A DNA stretch of 64,000 bases, taken from the NCBI GenBank assembly GCA_030340625.1, contig JAOPHQ010001140.1, positions 310,001 to 374,000 of the forward strand, written 5' to 3'. A model generated the notes under the pieces. That model was not told the DNA's origin, searched no databases, and was given only the letters and a program-made list of their open reading frames with translations. Origin of the DNA: Merluccius polli. Lineage: Eukaryota > Chordata > Actinopteri > Gadiformes > Merlucciidae. Positions 1 through 10,740 of the stretch are shown one piece after another; the stretch's first letter is position 1; each line of letters opens with the position of its first letter. Position numbers and translations under genes: made by a program.

Positions 1-341
1 TAGGGTACTATCCTCCAATGTAAAGATGGAGGTGGTGTACTATCCTATCTAAAGCTGGAGGAGGTGTACTATCCTATCTAAAGCTGAAGGAGGTGTACTT
101 TCCTCCTATCTAAAGCTGGAGGTGGTGTACTAACCTATCTAAAGATGGAGGTTGTGTACTCTCCTATCTTAAGCTGGAGGTGGTATACTATCCTATCTTA
201 AGCTGAAAGTGGTGTACTATCCTATCTAAAGCTGGAGGTGGTGTACTATCCTATCTAAAGCTGAAGGAGGTGTACTATCCCATCTTAAGCCATAGGAGGT
301 GCACTATCCTATCTTAAGCTGGAGGTGGTGTATTATCCTAT
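1..341. repeat. 29-bp minisatellite, about 12 copies
   Basis: The block GTACTATCCTATCTAAAGCT recurs with GTAC at about 5, 37, 66, 95, 127, 156, 185, 214, 243, 272, 301 and 330, a spacing of 29 bp with two 32-bp steps. Copies differ by scattered substitutions. The array continues off the left edge and stops beside the exon candidate at 357-526. It lacks the constant-repeat/unique-spacer pattern of a CRISPR array. Confidence 0.92.
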
Positions 342-356
342 CTAAAGGATACTGAC

Positions 357-526
357 CGACTTGGAGGACTCCAGGGAGCCGGAAGAGAGCGTGTCTCGGC
401 TGCTGCGGCTTTTGGAGCTGAGGTGTGGCGAGGAGGAGGGTGAGTCGTCGATGTAGGGCAAGATGTCGTGATACCGCCGCTGCTCCTCGGCACGGTCCGC
501 ATCATAGCTGTAGCTCGGAGGACTGT
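357..526 (-). CDS. Candidate internal exon of a serine-rich host protein (unidentified)
   Basis: On the minus strand the frame gives SPPSYSYDADRAEEQRRYH followed by an ILPYIDDSP segment and a serine-rich stretch ending ESSKS. The upstream edge has a good acceptor (TCTCTCTCCAG just before 526). The downstream edge has a possible donor GTCAGT at 356-351; without splicing the frame stops at 344-342. The ATG at 542-540 lies inside the polypyrimidine tract and is probably not a real start. The acidic/tyrosine patch and SSRDTLSSGSLES run look like a conserved cytoplasmic signalling-protein tail, but I cannot name the gene. It is GC-rich compared with its flanks and is the only part of the window that does not look transposon-derived. 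No partner exon was found. Confidence 0.4.
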
Positions 527-542
527 CTGGAGAGAGATTCAT

Positions 543-1920
543 ACAATGTTATTTATTAATTGAAAAAAACACACTGAATTGAAAAAAAACACATTCTTTC
601 ATGTAGATGCTTACTTTAAGGCTACAGGGATCTAGGTCAAATAGTGAGCATCCCTTTTTGAGGGTGGGCGGGTTTTGCAGAGAGTAGGGGGAGGGTGTGT
701 TGGAGTGTTTTTTTCAAAATGTATACTTCAGCTTGCTTGAAATCGCAAATCTTGCATTTTGTACCTTGAAGTTTAAGTTTATACAGTTTGTGTTTTATAA
801 TCATTTTAAAATATATAAACAATAAAACAAATAAACCAATAAAACGACGAAACAGCTAATGCTGTGGGACTGAATGAATGGTATTCAGAGAACATTGTTG
901 TATCAGACATGAAACATTTTTCCAGATTCCCACCCATCCCCTATCATCAGACTTCAACTTCTTTTTTTTTCAATACAAACATTTAACAAAGGTTGTTTCA
1001 AGGGTCGACCCTTTTTGTGGTTCTAGTAAAATAGTTTTAGCTGGATAAGATGATTGTCTAGGAGGGAAACTTCAAAGGCGTAGGAGTGAGAGAATAGAGG
1101 AGTGAGTCACAGGAAGCCATCGTGTAGCACAAGACATGTAAATCTCCAAATGTCAGACAAGACATTATGGAGTTCTTCTCCTCCCACCGTTACGCTCAGA
1201 AGAATGCTGGCCGAGCTTCAATCTTGCTGACTGATATTTTCTGTGATATTTTCTGTGTACTAACACACCAGCACACACACACACACACCACAACCAGCAT
1301 TTTGTCTACCTTCTTTTCAATTTCTCCCACATGTTCAGTCAAGAGCCCCTTTACAACCCTCACAGACATTAAATATATTACAAATTATTGTTTTTGCTAG
1401 ACTAGGAATGAATAAACGAAAGCAAGCAAGAAAGAAAGAACTCTGTATTGAGGGCAAGTCTGACCTTTAACCCACCCACTGTTTGCTGTGTACTGTGAGC
1501 TGCCCAGTGGATAATTGTTTTTAGCCAACTGGCCTCTGGGAGTGTGAGTGTTAGTGTGAGCGTAAGTGTAAATTCCTCACCACTCTCTGTGCAAAGAGAC
1601 AAAAGAGGTAGCTTATTTCATGTTACTCTACCAAAAAAATATCGCTTTTTAAATTCACAACTTTGTTTTATGTTGCGGAAAATAACACAAATACTTTGGA
1701 TTGAGTTAATGAGTTAGCAATTCTGCTGTGTACTTGCATACATGTATGAAAGCATAACATAACACGGATCCACCCTAATCGTGCGAAAAATGACTTGCAG
1801 GACAAAAGACAAGCACCCATCCGTGCGAGATAAAAAGAAGCAAGCTCCCATCCACGCGAGTTAAAAGACGCTATGAAATGGTCACGAAGGCAACGGTGAA
1901 GGCGACTGGAGAGAGCCACT
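543..1920. other. Spacer, no gene recognised
   Basis: AT-rich non-coding sequence with a short CA tract near 1273-1288. If the exon at 357-526 is real, this would be intron or flank of that gene. Small ORFs here have no recognisable domain. Confidence 0.5.
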
Positions 1921-2063
1921 GTCATGGCAGCATGTTACATCTGCTCGGCAAATACCATCTTGCCATCTCCAATAAATGCATTCTCAACATCTACCTGTGT
2001 CCTGTGTCGGAGGGCCAAAGCAAAAGCCACTAAGGTGGCGTGTGGTAGAGTCTACTGCTACAT
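1921..2063 (+). repeat. LTR-like interspersed repeat, 3' fragment
   Basis: The segment GTCATGGCAGCAT ... CCAATAAATGCAT ... GTGTCGGAGGGCC ... AGCCACTAAGGTGGC matches the 3' half of the repeat at 5531-5806 and, inverted, part of 63420-63718. All contain or adjoin an AATAAA box and end in a CA dinucleotide. The 5' half is missing here. Confidence 0.6.
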
Positions 2064-2447
2064 TGCCATTATTATTATATCCTACCTTATCTCCTAGGTA
2101 GCCTAACAAAACAGCGGAATGCTACATGGTAAACAAGGTTATTCTTCCCATTGAACGCACTGAATGGGGGCATTCAAATGAACGTGAGGACTGGAATTTT
2201 TGCCGCAATGCTTGATTTGTTCTGAATGCGACCTTAGCCCTCACACGGATGGGTGACAACGCATAACACAGCATAACATGAATTTCAGCATAGCAAGGAT
2301 CTTAACATTAACATTATTGTGTATATGTGTGTGGTACTGTTATGCCACAACAACCCTAAGCCCAAGAATGCAGAAGATCAACATGTGAAGCCCTGTGGGG
2401 AACCAATTCGTTCTTACCACATCATTAGACTGAAGAACTACAGAACA
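2064..2447. other. Spacer, nothing recognised
   Basis: Non-coding AT-rich sequence between the LTR-like fragment and the Tc1-type transposon. Confidence 0.5.
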
Positions 2448-2451
2448 TACA

Positions 2452-2479
2452 CTCACCGGCCACTTTATTAGGTACACCT
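2452..2479 (+). repeat. 5' terminal inverted repeat of the Tc1-type element
   Basis: 28 bp beginning CTCACCGGCC, perfectly complementary to 3640-3667. Confidence 0.93.
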
Positions 2480-2596
2480 GTCCAACTGCTCGTTAACGCA
2501 AATTTCTAATCAGCCAATCACATGGCAGCAACTCAATGCATTTAGGCATGTAGACATGGTCAGGACGATCTGCTGCAGTTCAAACCGAGCATCAGA

Positions 2597-3637
2597 ATGG
2601 GGAAGAAAGGTGATTTAAGTGACTTTGAACGTGGCATGGTTGTTGGTGCCAGACGGGCTGGTCTGAGTATTTCAGAGACTGCTGATCTACTGGGATTTTC
2701 ACGCACAACCATCTCTAGGGTTTACAGAGAATGGTCCGAAAAAGAGAAAATATCCAGTGAGCGGCAGTTCTGTGGGCGCAAATGCCTTGTTGATGCTAGA
2801 GGTCAGAGGAGAATGGCCAGACTGGTTCGAGCTGATAGAAAGGCAACTGTAACTCAAATAACCACTCGTTACAACAGAGGTATGCAGAAGAGCATCTCTG
2901 AACGCACAACACGTCGAACCTTGAGGCGGATGGGCTACAGCAGCAGAAGACCACACCGGGTGCCACTCCTGTCAGCTAAGAACAGGAAACTGAGGCTACA
3001 ATTCGCACAGGCTCACCAAAATTGGACAGTCGAAGATTGGAAAAACGTTGCCTGGTCTGATGAGTCTCGATTTCTGCTGCGACATTCGGATGGTAGGGTC
3101 AGAATTTGGCGTCAACAACATGAAAGCATGGATCCATCCTGCCTTGTATCAACGGTTCAGGCTGGTGGTGGTGGTGTAATGGTGTGGGGGATATTTTCCT
3201 GGCACACTTTGGGCTTATTAGTACCAATTGAGCATCGTGTCAAAGCCACAGACTACCTGAGTATTGTTGCTGACCATGTCCATCCCTTTATGACCACAGT
3301 GTACCCATCTTCTGATGGCTACTTCCAGCAGGATAACGCGCCATGTCATAAAGCGCGAATCATCTCAGACTGGTTTCTTGAACATGACAATGAGTTCACT
3401 GTACTCAAATGGCCTCCACAGTCACCAGATCTCAATCCAATAGAGCACCTTTGGGATGTGGTGGAACGGGAGATTCGCATCATGGATGTGCAGCCGACAA
3501 ATCTGCAGCAACTGCGTGATGCTATCATGTCAATATGGACCAAACTCTCTGAGGAATGTTTCCAGTACCTTGTTGAATCTGTGCCACGAAGGATTAAGGC
3601 AGTTCTGAAGGCAAAAGGGGGTCCAACCCGGTACTAG
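2597..3637 (+). CDS. Tc1-like transposase, 346 aa, open
   Basis: This would be the cut-and-paste transposase that binds the flanking TIRs and integrates at TA. The N-terminus (about residues 7-50, DLSDFERGMVVGARRAGLS then a GFSRTTISRVYREW recognition helix) is the paired-like helix-turn-helix; a second DNA-binding helical region with RRTLRRMGY follows near 105-115. The DDE core is visible: SDESRF (first D about residue 155), QQDNAPCH (second D about 246) and SPDLNPIEHLW (E about 281), which is the DD34E spacing of Tc1. The length is normal for the family and there is no stop or frameshift. The start chosen is the first ATG (MGKKGDLSDFERG), typical of fish Tc1 relatives. Whether it is expressed or active cannot be read from sequence alone. 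Confidence 0.95.
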   Translation: MGKKGDLSDFERGMVVGARRAGLSISETADLLGFSRTTISRVYREWSEKEKISSERQFCGRKCLVDARGQRRMARLVRADRKATVTQITTRYNRGMQKSISERTTRRTLRRMGYSSRRPHRVPLLSAKNRKLRLQFAQAHQNWTVEDWKNVAWSDESRFLLRHSDGRVRIWRQQHESMDPSCLVSTVQAGGGGVMVWGIFSWHTLGLLVPIEHRVKATDYLSIVADHVHPFMTTVYPSSDGYFQQDNAPCHKARIISDWFLEHDNEFTVLKWPPQSPDLNPIEHLWDVVEREIRIMDVQPTNLQQLRDAIMSIWTKLSEECFQYLVESVPRRIKAVLKAKGGPTRY

Positions 3638-3639
3638 CA

Positions 3640-3667
3640 AGGTGTACCTAATAAAGTGGCCGGTGAG
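3640..3667 (-). repeat. 3' terminal inverted repeat of the Tc1-type element
   Basis: Exact inverse of 2452-2479; starts three bases after the transposase stop codon. Confidence 0.93.
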
Positions 3668-3671
3668 GATA

Positions 3672-4382
3672 TATGCCTAAAAGAAAAAACTAATAGCTCA
3701 TAAGTATCCTTTGGTAGTTTTCCTTATGGTTTGAACTTTTATTGAACCCGTCCTGACAGAACCTCTACTGCATGTCTTTCTTGTCATGAACGTACTGCGT
3801 GTCTCTCTCCCCCCCCCCCCCACACACACATTTACTTTTAGGAGTGGTCATTTTCCAAAAGCAGGACTTTTGTAACCATGACGCAATGGTAGCACACATG
3901 CCTTTCCACATGCAAGACATGGATTGATGTGATATTTTGAAGTTAACTCTCAAATAAAACAACACACTGGAATATATGTGATCAGCAGCTGTGGAAAATC
4001 CTAACATGAGCTACTTTTAATAGAACCAATTGGGTCTGGCTATGGAAAGCTATAGGTGTTTATGTGCATGCCTGTAGCTTGACAGACCAAATACCTTCTG
4101 AGGACCAAGGTATGCATGTTAAATTATGTTTTGAGAACTTTTAAATCCTTCTTGTGTGTGTGTGTATGTGAGTGAGTGAGTGAGTGAGTGAGAGATCCAC
4201 AACACCTATGTGCATGTCCCTCCTACACCATCCCATCTGCTCCTTTTCCCATCTGCTCCCTTTTCCTGAAGCTATTCATCTTATCAGGCAAATTCTGACA
4301 GTCAACACCGGCAAGGCCTATCTCATTATAGTAACTTGTGATATGTCAATCAGTACAAACCACCATCCTCTCTTTTACCTCA
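3672..4382. other. Spacer with simple repeats
   Basis: No coding sequence recognised. Contains a poly-C/CA tract near 3809-3830 and a GT then GTGA tract near 4153-4190. Confidence 0.5.
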
Positions 4383-4662
4383 CTGTAGAACAGTGTTGAG
4401 CAGTAACACACCCAGTAACGAGTAGTGTAACAAATTACTAATACATTTTCAGTAATAATATTACAGTTCCCCCCCCCAAAAAAAAACTTGTTACAACCTT
4501 ATTTTTTTAATTCATTTTCTTAACTGCCGACATCTGGACTACTAACCATAAAAACTTTCTCGAGATGACAGTTAATTGGATCAACTGGTCGTGTTTGCGG
4601 TGTGAGAAATCTGGCATGGCATGCAAATGGATCAGAAGGAGTAACACATATAATGTTGTCGG

Positions 4663-5241
4663 TAGGGTTGGGGGATGTTGACCACATTGATGATGAACGG
4701 GCCACAGTGAAAAATCACAATGGACGATGACGTCACCCGGAGGGGGGGGGGGAGAGTTGTATTTAAATTAAGGTATTTAAATTAGTCATGAAAAGACCAA
4801 CTGATTGAGAACAGCAGTGCATCTGACATGACCGCAGTTAGGGCTAGGCTACCTTCTGGGGTGAAAAGCACTGTTGAAAATTGTGAACCAGATTAAATGA
4901 AATTATTAAAATAATGATTAGATGTTATGGGAAACTACACATTGTTTAACATTAGTTTATTAGGCCTATTAAAAGCATGGTCTAATTCTTATATGCATAT
5001 TTCTATCAATAGTGCATGGCATGCTTCCGTGGTTTATTTAGGTCTGCAGAAATGCTTTTTTCAACAACAAAAAAAGTGTTTAACTGACTTCTATTTCTGG
5101 AGCCAACTACCATGACCAGTCACATCAGTGTGATTTGACAATGCATGATCACCGCGCCTAAGGCATGTCGACATCGCCGATGGGGTGTCCATCGCCGATG
5201 GCTGTCAGATATCGCTGATGGTCGATGGCATCGTTCATCGG
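4663..5241. mobile_element. hAT-type MITE, 579 bp
   Basis: Bounded by a perfect 8-bp duplication GTTGTCGG (4655-4662 and 5242-5249) with inverted ends TAGGGTTGG and CCAACCCTA. The interior is GATG/CATC-rich and non-coding, and includes a poly-G run near 4742-4752. Confidence 0.82.
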
Positions 5242-5530
5242 ACCAACCCTAGTTGTCGGCGCTGAGATCGAACAGATCCATTAATTTTATGGACTTTCAA
5301 ACAAACTGATGGCCACTGTAACCATTAATCGATCAAACTGTATTAAGGCATTACAAATGTACCAGCCTGATTCTTTTTTAAACATTTTTTATTGAATCAC
5401 AAAATACAAACAGAAAAACAAGTTAACCAATTCTGACAATTAATCAACAAACAAGTGAGTCCTACCACTAACCCCCTTCAAACCAATATACAAACCTAGC
5501 CCAACCCTTTACCAATGCACCCCTCAACCC

Positions 5531-5806
5531 TGTTGTTGATAGCTGGTTTACAGCCTCACCTGGCCTGAGTCAGACTGATTAGACTCTGGGCTGGGTGAGG
5601 CTGCACACCTGTGGTGCATGAGCAATCATGGCACCCAGGATATCAACACACACACACAGTCATGGCAGCATATACTATCTGCTTGTCGTATACCATCATG
5701 TCATCTCCAATAAATGCATCTTCAAATCAACATCTACCTGTCTCCTGTGTCAGAGGGCCCCAGCAAAAGCCACTAAGGTGGCATTTGGCTGGGGTAAACT
5801 GCCACA
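5531..5806 (+). repeat. LTR-like interspersed repeat (possible solo LTR)
   Basis: The segment starts TGTTGTTGATAGCTGG, ends ACTGCCACA and contains CCAATAAATGC. The TG...CA ends and polyadenylation signal suggest a solo LTR. A related copy lies inverted at 63420-63718 and a 3' part at 1921-2063. No flanking target duplication was found and no internal retroelement genes are attached, so 'LTR' is an inference. Confidence 0.55.
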
Positions 5807-6599
5807 GTGATAAATCTTAATTATTCCATTGTCTTTCCATTTATTCAATTGTATGACCTTTTTGTTTACTGTTTGTTTGGGTTCTGCAATAATGGTTGAT
5901 TTATTGAGGTAGCTGTATTAATTCCAAGGATCTTTGTACATGATTTTAAGATCATGATTAAATGACGTTCAATTCGACTTTGTATGATGTCCTTTGGAAT
6001 CCTTTTCATAAAATATAGGCATTTCATGTCAATGTGTGCTTTGTAACATTTTCCTCAATGTGCTTCCAATCCTTGTTTACAGAGGGATCAAATAACTCAC
6101 TAACTTGCTGACAACCAATGAATAGATGATAGTGAAAGAAGATAGGTAGATGTAATCCACCTTTTTTGTTTGAACTAGACATCCTTAAGTATGAACATCT
6201 TGCTATATAAAGGTTGAGATTTTTTTTACAAACCAGTGTTTTGTATTTTGACAGGTAACATCTTTAGAATGTAGTTGAGAGTAGGAAGAATATTCATTTT
6301 TACTATGTTCACTTGACCCCGCAGAGATATGGGAAGATTTAACCATCGATCTATATTTGACTTATTAAATATTCATTTGAGATTTATATCTCTTGTTTGA
6401 TAACTTTGTTGTAATTCTCAATCCTAAATATGGTATTTCTGTTTGTTTCCATTTAATATTTGTATTTTGCACACAGTATTTTGATACTGCAATGTTTGTT
6501 TAAAGTAATTCACATTTTCCCCAATTTACTTTGTATCCTGAGAGTGAGCCATACTGAATAATAATCTGATTGATATAACAAAGTGAGGAGTCCACATCT

Positions 6600-6985
6600 G
6601 TTAGGTAGAGGATGATGTCATCCCAATACAGTGATATTTCATACATTTGACTTTAAATGTTTATGCCTTTAACCCCAATATTCTTTTCAGATCTTATTTT
6701 CTCAGCAAATGCTTACATAATTAAATAAAATAAAAGTACAGAGGCTGGAAATCCTTGTTTGGTACCTTGATGTAAAATGAAAGGTTTTGAAATAAGGTTG
6801 TTGGTTGGCTTCAGGTAGATCATCCTGATCCACTGCATAAAATTGTTACCAAAACCATATTTCTGCAGGGTACTTAACATAAAGGGCCATTCTATTCGAT
6901 CGAAGGCTTTTTCAGCATCTTGCGTACAAAGTACTGCTGGATGAGGGAGCTTTTTTGCGTGTTGAATAAGTAAGGGATAATGCCC
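6600..6985 (-). pseudogene. L1-like reverse transcriptase fragment
   Basis: The minus-strand translation includes HPAVLCTQDAEKAFDRIEWP, the conserved RT block containing the first catalytic Asp in L1-type ORF2 proteins, then QGTKQGFPASVLLFYL (the 'QG(C)PLSP' region in altered form). Farther along is LYWDDIILYL, where YWDD stands for the usual YxDD (about 6612-6626). Stops and frame changes separate these blocks, so the gene is dead. It belongs to the L1 remnant around it, and the sequence upstream is interrupted at about 6986. Confidence 0.75.
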
Positions 6986-8110
6986 GACGAGGTGTCCATT
7001 AACATAAATTAATGGACAACGCGGAGGCGTGAACCGTCGGACGGTTGCTTCCGCGAAGTCCTTGTTGCTTCCGCAAAGTCCTTGCCAAAGAAAAGAAATT
7101 AAGACCATTAATTAATATTTGCATGCGTTTTACAATCAAAATATAAAGTTTTTCACAAGCCATAATTTAGTTTCCCTGGTAACGCCTGAGGGTCTGACTA
7201 ATACCTGGAACAATCATTACCCTTCCGTAAGGTTCTTATGCAACGGAAACGTTGTTCACTCCTATGTAAATAGGACGGACCTTAGATACGACTTGGCAAC
7301 GGGAGGTATTCTAGTCCGCTCAGCTATGAGCCAGAGAGCTAACGTTATGCATTGTACATTATAATTCGAAATGTGTCCCAGCCTTTATACCACAGATACT
7401 ATAGGGTCTATAGCATATAACCGCGTTTTCTGATTACAGTTTAATGCATTTTTCACAATTTACCAGCTGTCGTTTTGACGACTAATCACTGCGCCATTCG
7501 TTTCAATGGGAATCGCGACAGTCTATACTTTCAACATAAAGTGTACATATTTATAATTTGAAATTTGTCCCAGCCTTTATACCACAAATACTATAGGGTC
7601 TATAGCATATAACTGCATTTTCTGATTACAGTTTAATGCATTTTTCACAATTTACCAGCTCTCGTTTTGACGACTAATCACCGCGCCATTCGTTTAAATG
7701 GGAATCGCGACGGTCTATACTTTCAACATAAAGTGTACATATTTATAATTTGAAATTTGTCCCAGCCTTTACACCACAGATACTATAGGGTCTATAGCAT
7801 ATAACCACGTTTTCTGATTACAGTTTAATGCATTTTTCACAATTTACCAGCTCTCGTTTTGAAGGCTGAACAGACAATTTGACTGGAACTACTTAGTAGG
7901 TGTCCATATATCAGGGATTAATGGACACCCTGCAGCCAATCAGAATCGAGTATTCCCTCTCCGTTGCCATGGTTACCATCTAGCGTTGAGCCAGCGCAAT
8001 AATCTAACTGTCATTAGGCAATATGACCTGAATGTCTTTCCTAGGTGTACATTAACACTTTTTAATGTACACCCTCCAGCCAATCAGAATCGAGTATTCA
8101 CCCTGACCAT
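6986..8110. mobile_element. Inserted unit with hairpins and tandem repeats
   Basis: The L1 remnant is broken here by non-coding sequence with small palindromes: GTCCATTAACATAAATTAATGGAC near 6996 (in part), GTCCAT...ATGGAC near 7912-7928 and GTGTACATTAACAC...GTGTACAC-like near 8043-8070. The phrase AGCCAATCAGAATCGAGTAT occurs twice (about 7933 and 8079). A 192-bp tandem array sits in the middle. Exact ends and superfamily are unknown. Confidence 0.5.
7374..7863. repeat. 192-bp tandem repeat, about 2.6 copies
   Basis: The phrase TGTCCCAGCCTTTA recurs at 7374, 7566 and 7758, and the intervening sequence (CTATAGGGTCTATAGCATAT ... TTCACAATTTACCAGCT) is nearly identical between copies. Non-coding. 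Confidence 0.88.
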
Positions 8111-9023
8111 GGTATAATTATTAATAATTTCCTTCGTTATCAGATTTGTCATGAAGCCAGTTTTATTTGATCTGGATCGGTGGTAATTGAGTTATTTGGG
8201 AACCTAATACAAGATATGGTATTTTTAGTCATCTGTGATTTTTAAGTCTTAAAGCTAGCAACTTTCGTGCCTTCTCCCCACATTCATAGAAATTCAATTT
8301 TGCTCTCTTTAGTTTATATTCAATTTAGTTTCTTATAATGTCGTCATATATCATTTTTAGCTTACACAGTATGATCCATATTTCATCCTTATATTAATTT
8401 GACCTTTGAACTTTGTAACAGCTTCATTTCTGTTAGTCTGTTTTCTTCTTGGTTCATTTGGTTCTTGGTTCTGTTTATTCTTGTTAATGTCCATAAAAGT
8501 GTGAATGTATTCACTTATTTGCTTTTTAGTTTTTGGATCTTCAAAAAGAGAGTTAATGACCTTCTAATGTTTAGATCGCAGCGGTGCAGTTTGCAAATTA
8601 AAGTCAATCTGAATGGGACTATGATCTGAGATAACTATTGGATGTATTAGACTGAGTCACATTTCTAACAATTTCTTGGGAGACTAGGAATAGGTTGATT
8701 CTTGGGAAGGTCTGATGTCTATTGGAATACAAAGTATAATCACTGACATCACAATAATGTTCTCCCGATGTCCAGCAGACTTAAAGTCTGCATTAATTTG
8801 AAACCTACTTTACTAAGAAGGCCATCAGCTCCTCTTTTACCCCTACCGCTATCCTCCCTCCCTCTACTCCCACCTCTGTTTGCCTCACCCACTTTACCCC
8901 TCTCTCCCCTGAAGATATCCACAGGCTAGTTATGTCTAACCATGCCACAACCTGCCCCCTTGACCCAATTCCTTCCTCCCTTTTCCAAGCCGTCTCGAGC
9001 AACATCCTGCCGTTCCTCACCAC

Positions 9024-10257
9024 TAGTGATGGCTCGTTCGCGAACGAATCAGTTCAAACGAACGACTCTTTAAAGTGAACGAACTGACCTCATTCGCCAT
9101 TCTCGTTCGACTCGTTCGTCGTCGTTCGTCTCGTTCGCTGAGTCTCTGACGCGCTGCTGATTCGCGGCGCTGATTTGCGAGTCGCGAGTCGTTCGCTGAC
9201 TGTGATTGACTCGAGGACTGAGACGTCACGACTCACGAGAGCCAGCCAATCATGCCTTTTACATTTAAATATCAGTGAAATGGTAAATGCATGCTGTCTT
9301 TGTATTTTCTGTGTCATGCCAGATTAATAAAATATTTGAATGTCTCGTCAATCTGTCTCGTTGCACGCGACCCGGCCGGGACCCCCACCTTGGTGGATCT
9401 TGATCTTGAGTGGGGGTGGCCAATGGCCATCTTCACAATAGTAAATAAAATATGCCCAGAATAAACACAACTGTACATAATTAACTTTTAAACTCATCAT
9501 TGCTAAACCAAGTCTATTATCTTGCTGATATATTAAACATCCAATAATCTACTACGCCCCCCCCCCCCCCCCCCGCATCCCGTTGCGTTTGGTTTGTCTA
9601 ACTTTACCTTGAATTGGGGGAATGGGGCATTTTGATCCCGACATGTCATTATGCATACATTAAATAAATCTGTTGAACTCAAATTAAATACATATGTTAA
9701 CATATTCAACCAGACAGACACAATGTTGTATTTGCTATTATTCACACATTTATTAACACCATCAACCCCCCTCCTCCCACCTTTCAGGATAAAGTGAGCT
9801 CGAGCTGACGTGCGGCGCCCGGGCAACAATATCCCGATTCCGAACACGAAGCGCTCCTCAGCTGAAAGGAACTTAGTTAATGTTGTGTTGATAGATAACC
9901 ATTTGCACCATTGCACGATTGTGAATCGTGGTTTCGTGATTAGTTAGTAAATGAGAACGAGGGAGTCTGACCGAGACCGACTCAGCTGCATTCGTGATTC
10001 GTTTGAATGTTGTGAACGAGGGAGGAGCCGAGTCTGACCGACTCGGCTGGCATTCGCCGTTCGCGAATGACAGCCGAGTCGTTCGCGATTCACGAATGAG
10101 AACGAGGGACGGAGGGAGGAGCTGAGTCTGAACGACTCAGTGAATGATTCACCGCTACCGGAAACACGACTGAACGAACGAACGAACGAACGACTCTTTG
10201 TGGCGAACTGAACGACGCGAACTGATTCGCGCAAACAAATCATGAAATCCACCACTA
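9024..10257. mobile_element. hAT-type MITE rich in CGAACGA motifs
   Basis: A perfect 8-bp duplication CTCACCAC (9016-9023 and 10258-10265) flanks ends TAGTGATGG and CCACCACTA. Both flanks within about 250 bp carry many CGAACGA/TCGTTCG words and GAGTCTGA/TCAGACTC words. The interior has poly-C near 9557-9573 and no supported gene. Insertion into the LINE left the LINE frame recognisable on both sides. Confidence 0.88.
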
Positions 10258-10329
10258 CTCACCACCCTCATCAACTCCTCTCCCACTTCAGCCCTTATTC
10301 CAGCATCCTTCAAGATTGCTAGAGTCAAG

Positions 10330-10596
10330 TTGCTCCTTAAGAAACCCACCCTTCACACTGCTGACATCCAGAACTACAGACCGGTATCTCTTCTTTCATT
10401 CCTTTCTAAAACTCTGGAATGTGCCATCTCTAACCAACTGTCCTCCTATGTCTTACAAAACAACCTGCTTGATCCCCATCAGTCAGGTTTCAAGACTGCA
10501 CACTCAGTGGATTGTGCAATCCCTCCATGCCACCAGCCTTGTCACTCTCATCGGTTCTCATTCTCCTCGACCTGTCTGCGGTGTTTGACACTGTGA
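10330..10596 (+). pseudogene. Rex1-like reverse transcriptase fragment
   Basis: The frame shows LLKKPTLHTADIQNYRPVSL, TLECAISNQLSSYV and LLDPHQSGFKTAHSVDCAI, the standard run of a Rex1/CR1-group RT from the NYRPVSLL block to QSGFR..HST. It stops where the frame shifts inside the next block (SLVTLIGSHSP in another frame). The catalytic YxDD survives only as YTDDTQ farther on. A dead fragment of the LINE at 8790-10740. Confidence 0.78.
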
Positions 10597-10740
10597 TCCT
10601 CCAGATCAGATTCTCCTGGCTTCTCTTCTCCCTATATACTAGATCTTTAGGCTCTGTAATCACTTCACATGGTTTCTCCTATCAGTGCTACACAGACGAC
10701 ACTCAACTATTCCTCTTTCCTCTCCTCTGACAGGAGAATG

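Larger units (their letters stand above)
2450..3669 (+). mobile_element. Tc1/mariner-superfamily transposon, apparently complete
   Basis: A 1.22-kb element flanked by TA (2448-2449 and 3670-3671), the usual Tc1/mariner target duplication. Inner terminal repeats starting CTCACCGGCCACTTTATTAG (2452-2479) and their inverse (3640-3667) match over all 28 bp. Only the outermost two bases differ between the ends. It contains one uninterrupted transposase ORF. Perfect TIRs and an open frame suggest a fairly recent copy. Confidence 0.93.
5371..8785 (-). mobile_element. L1/Tx1-like LINE remnant, minus strand, interrupted
   Basis: Read on the minus strand, the order is endonuclease C-terminus (SDHSP-like, near 8600-8640), a linker resembling L1 ORF2 (about 8110-8350), RT (about 6713-6985) and RT/thumb decay (about 6000-6640), ending in an AATAAAAAATG-like 3' end near 5371-5392. 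It is broken by stops and by insertions at 5531-5806 and about 6986-8110. The 5' end is missing where a plus-strand Rex1-like LINE begins near 8790. Confidence 0.65.
8790..10740 (+). mobile_element. Rex1-like LINE fragment, split by a hAT MITE
   Basis: Two plus-strand pieces (about 8790-9023 and 10258-10740) join in frame across the MITE at 9024-10257. The first reads CPLDPIPSSLFQ-like sequence; the second reads KKPTLHTADIQNYRPVSLLS, the fingers region of a Rex1/CR1-group reverse transcriptase. It is truncated at both ends and decayed after about 10500 (a YTDDTQ block near 10690). Confidence 0.7.

Noticed and set aside
1..341. CRISPR-like array from 29-bp repeats
   Set aside because: The repeats are contiguous with no unique spacers, and the context is a vertebrate genome; it is a minisatellite.
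7119..7364. 81-aa plus ORF
   Set aside because: It lies in a non-coding inserted unit and shows no domain or conserved pattern.
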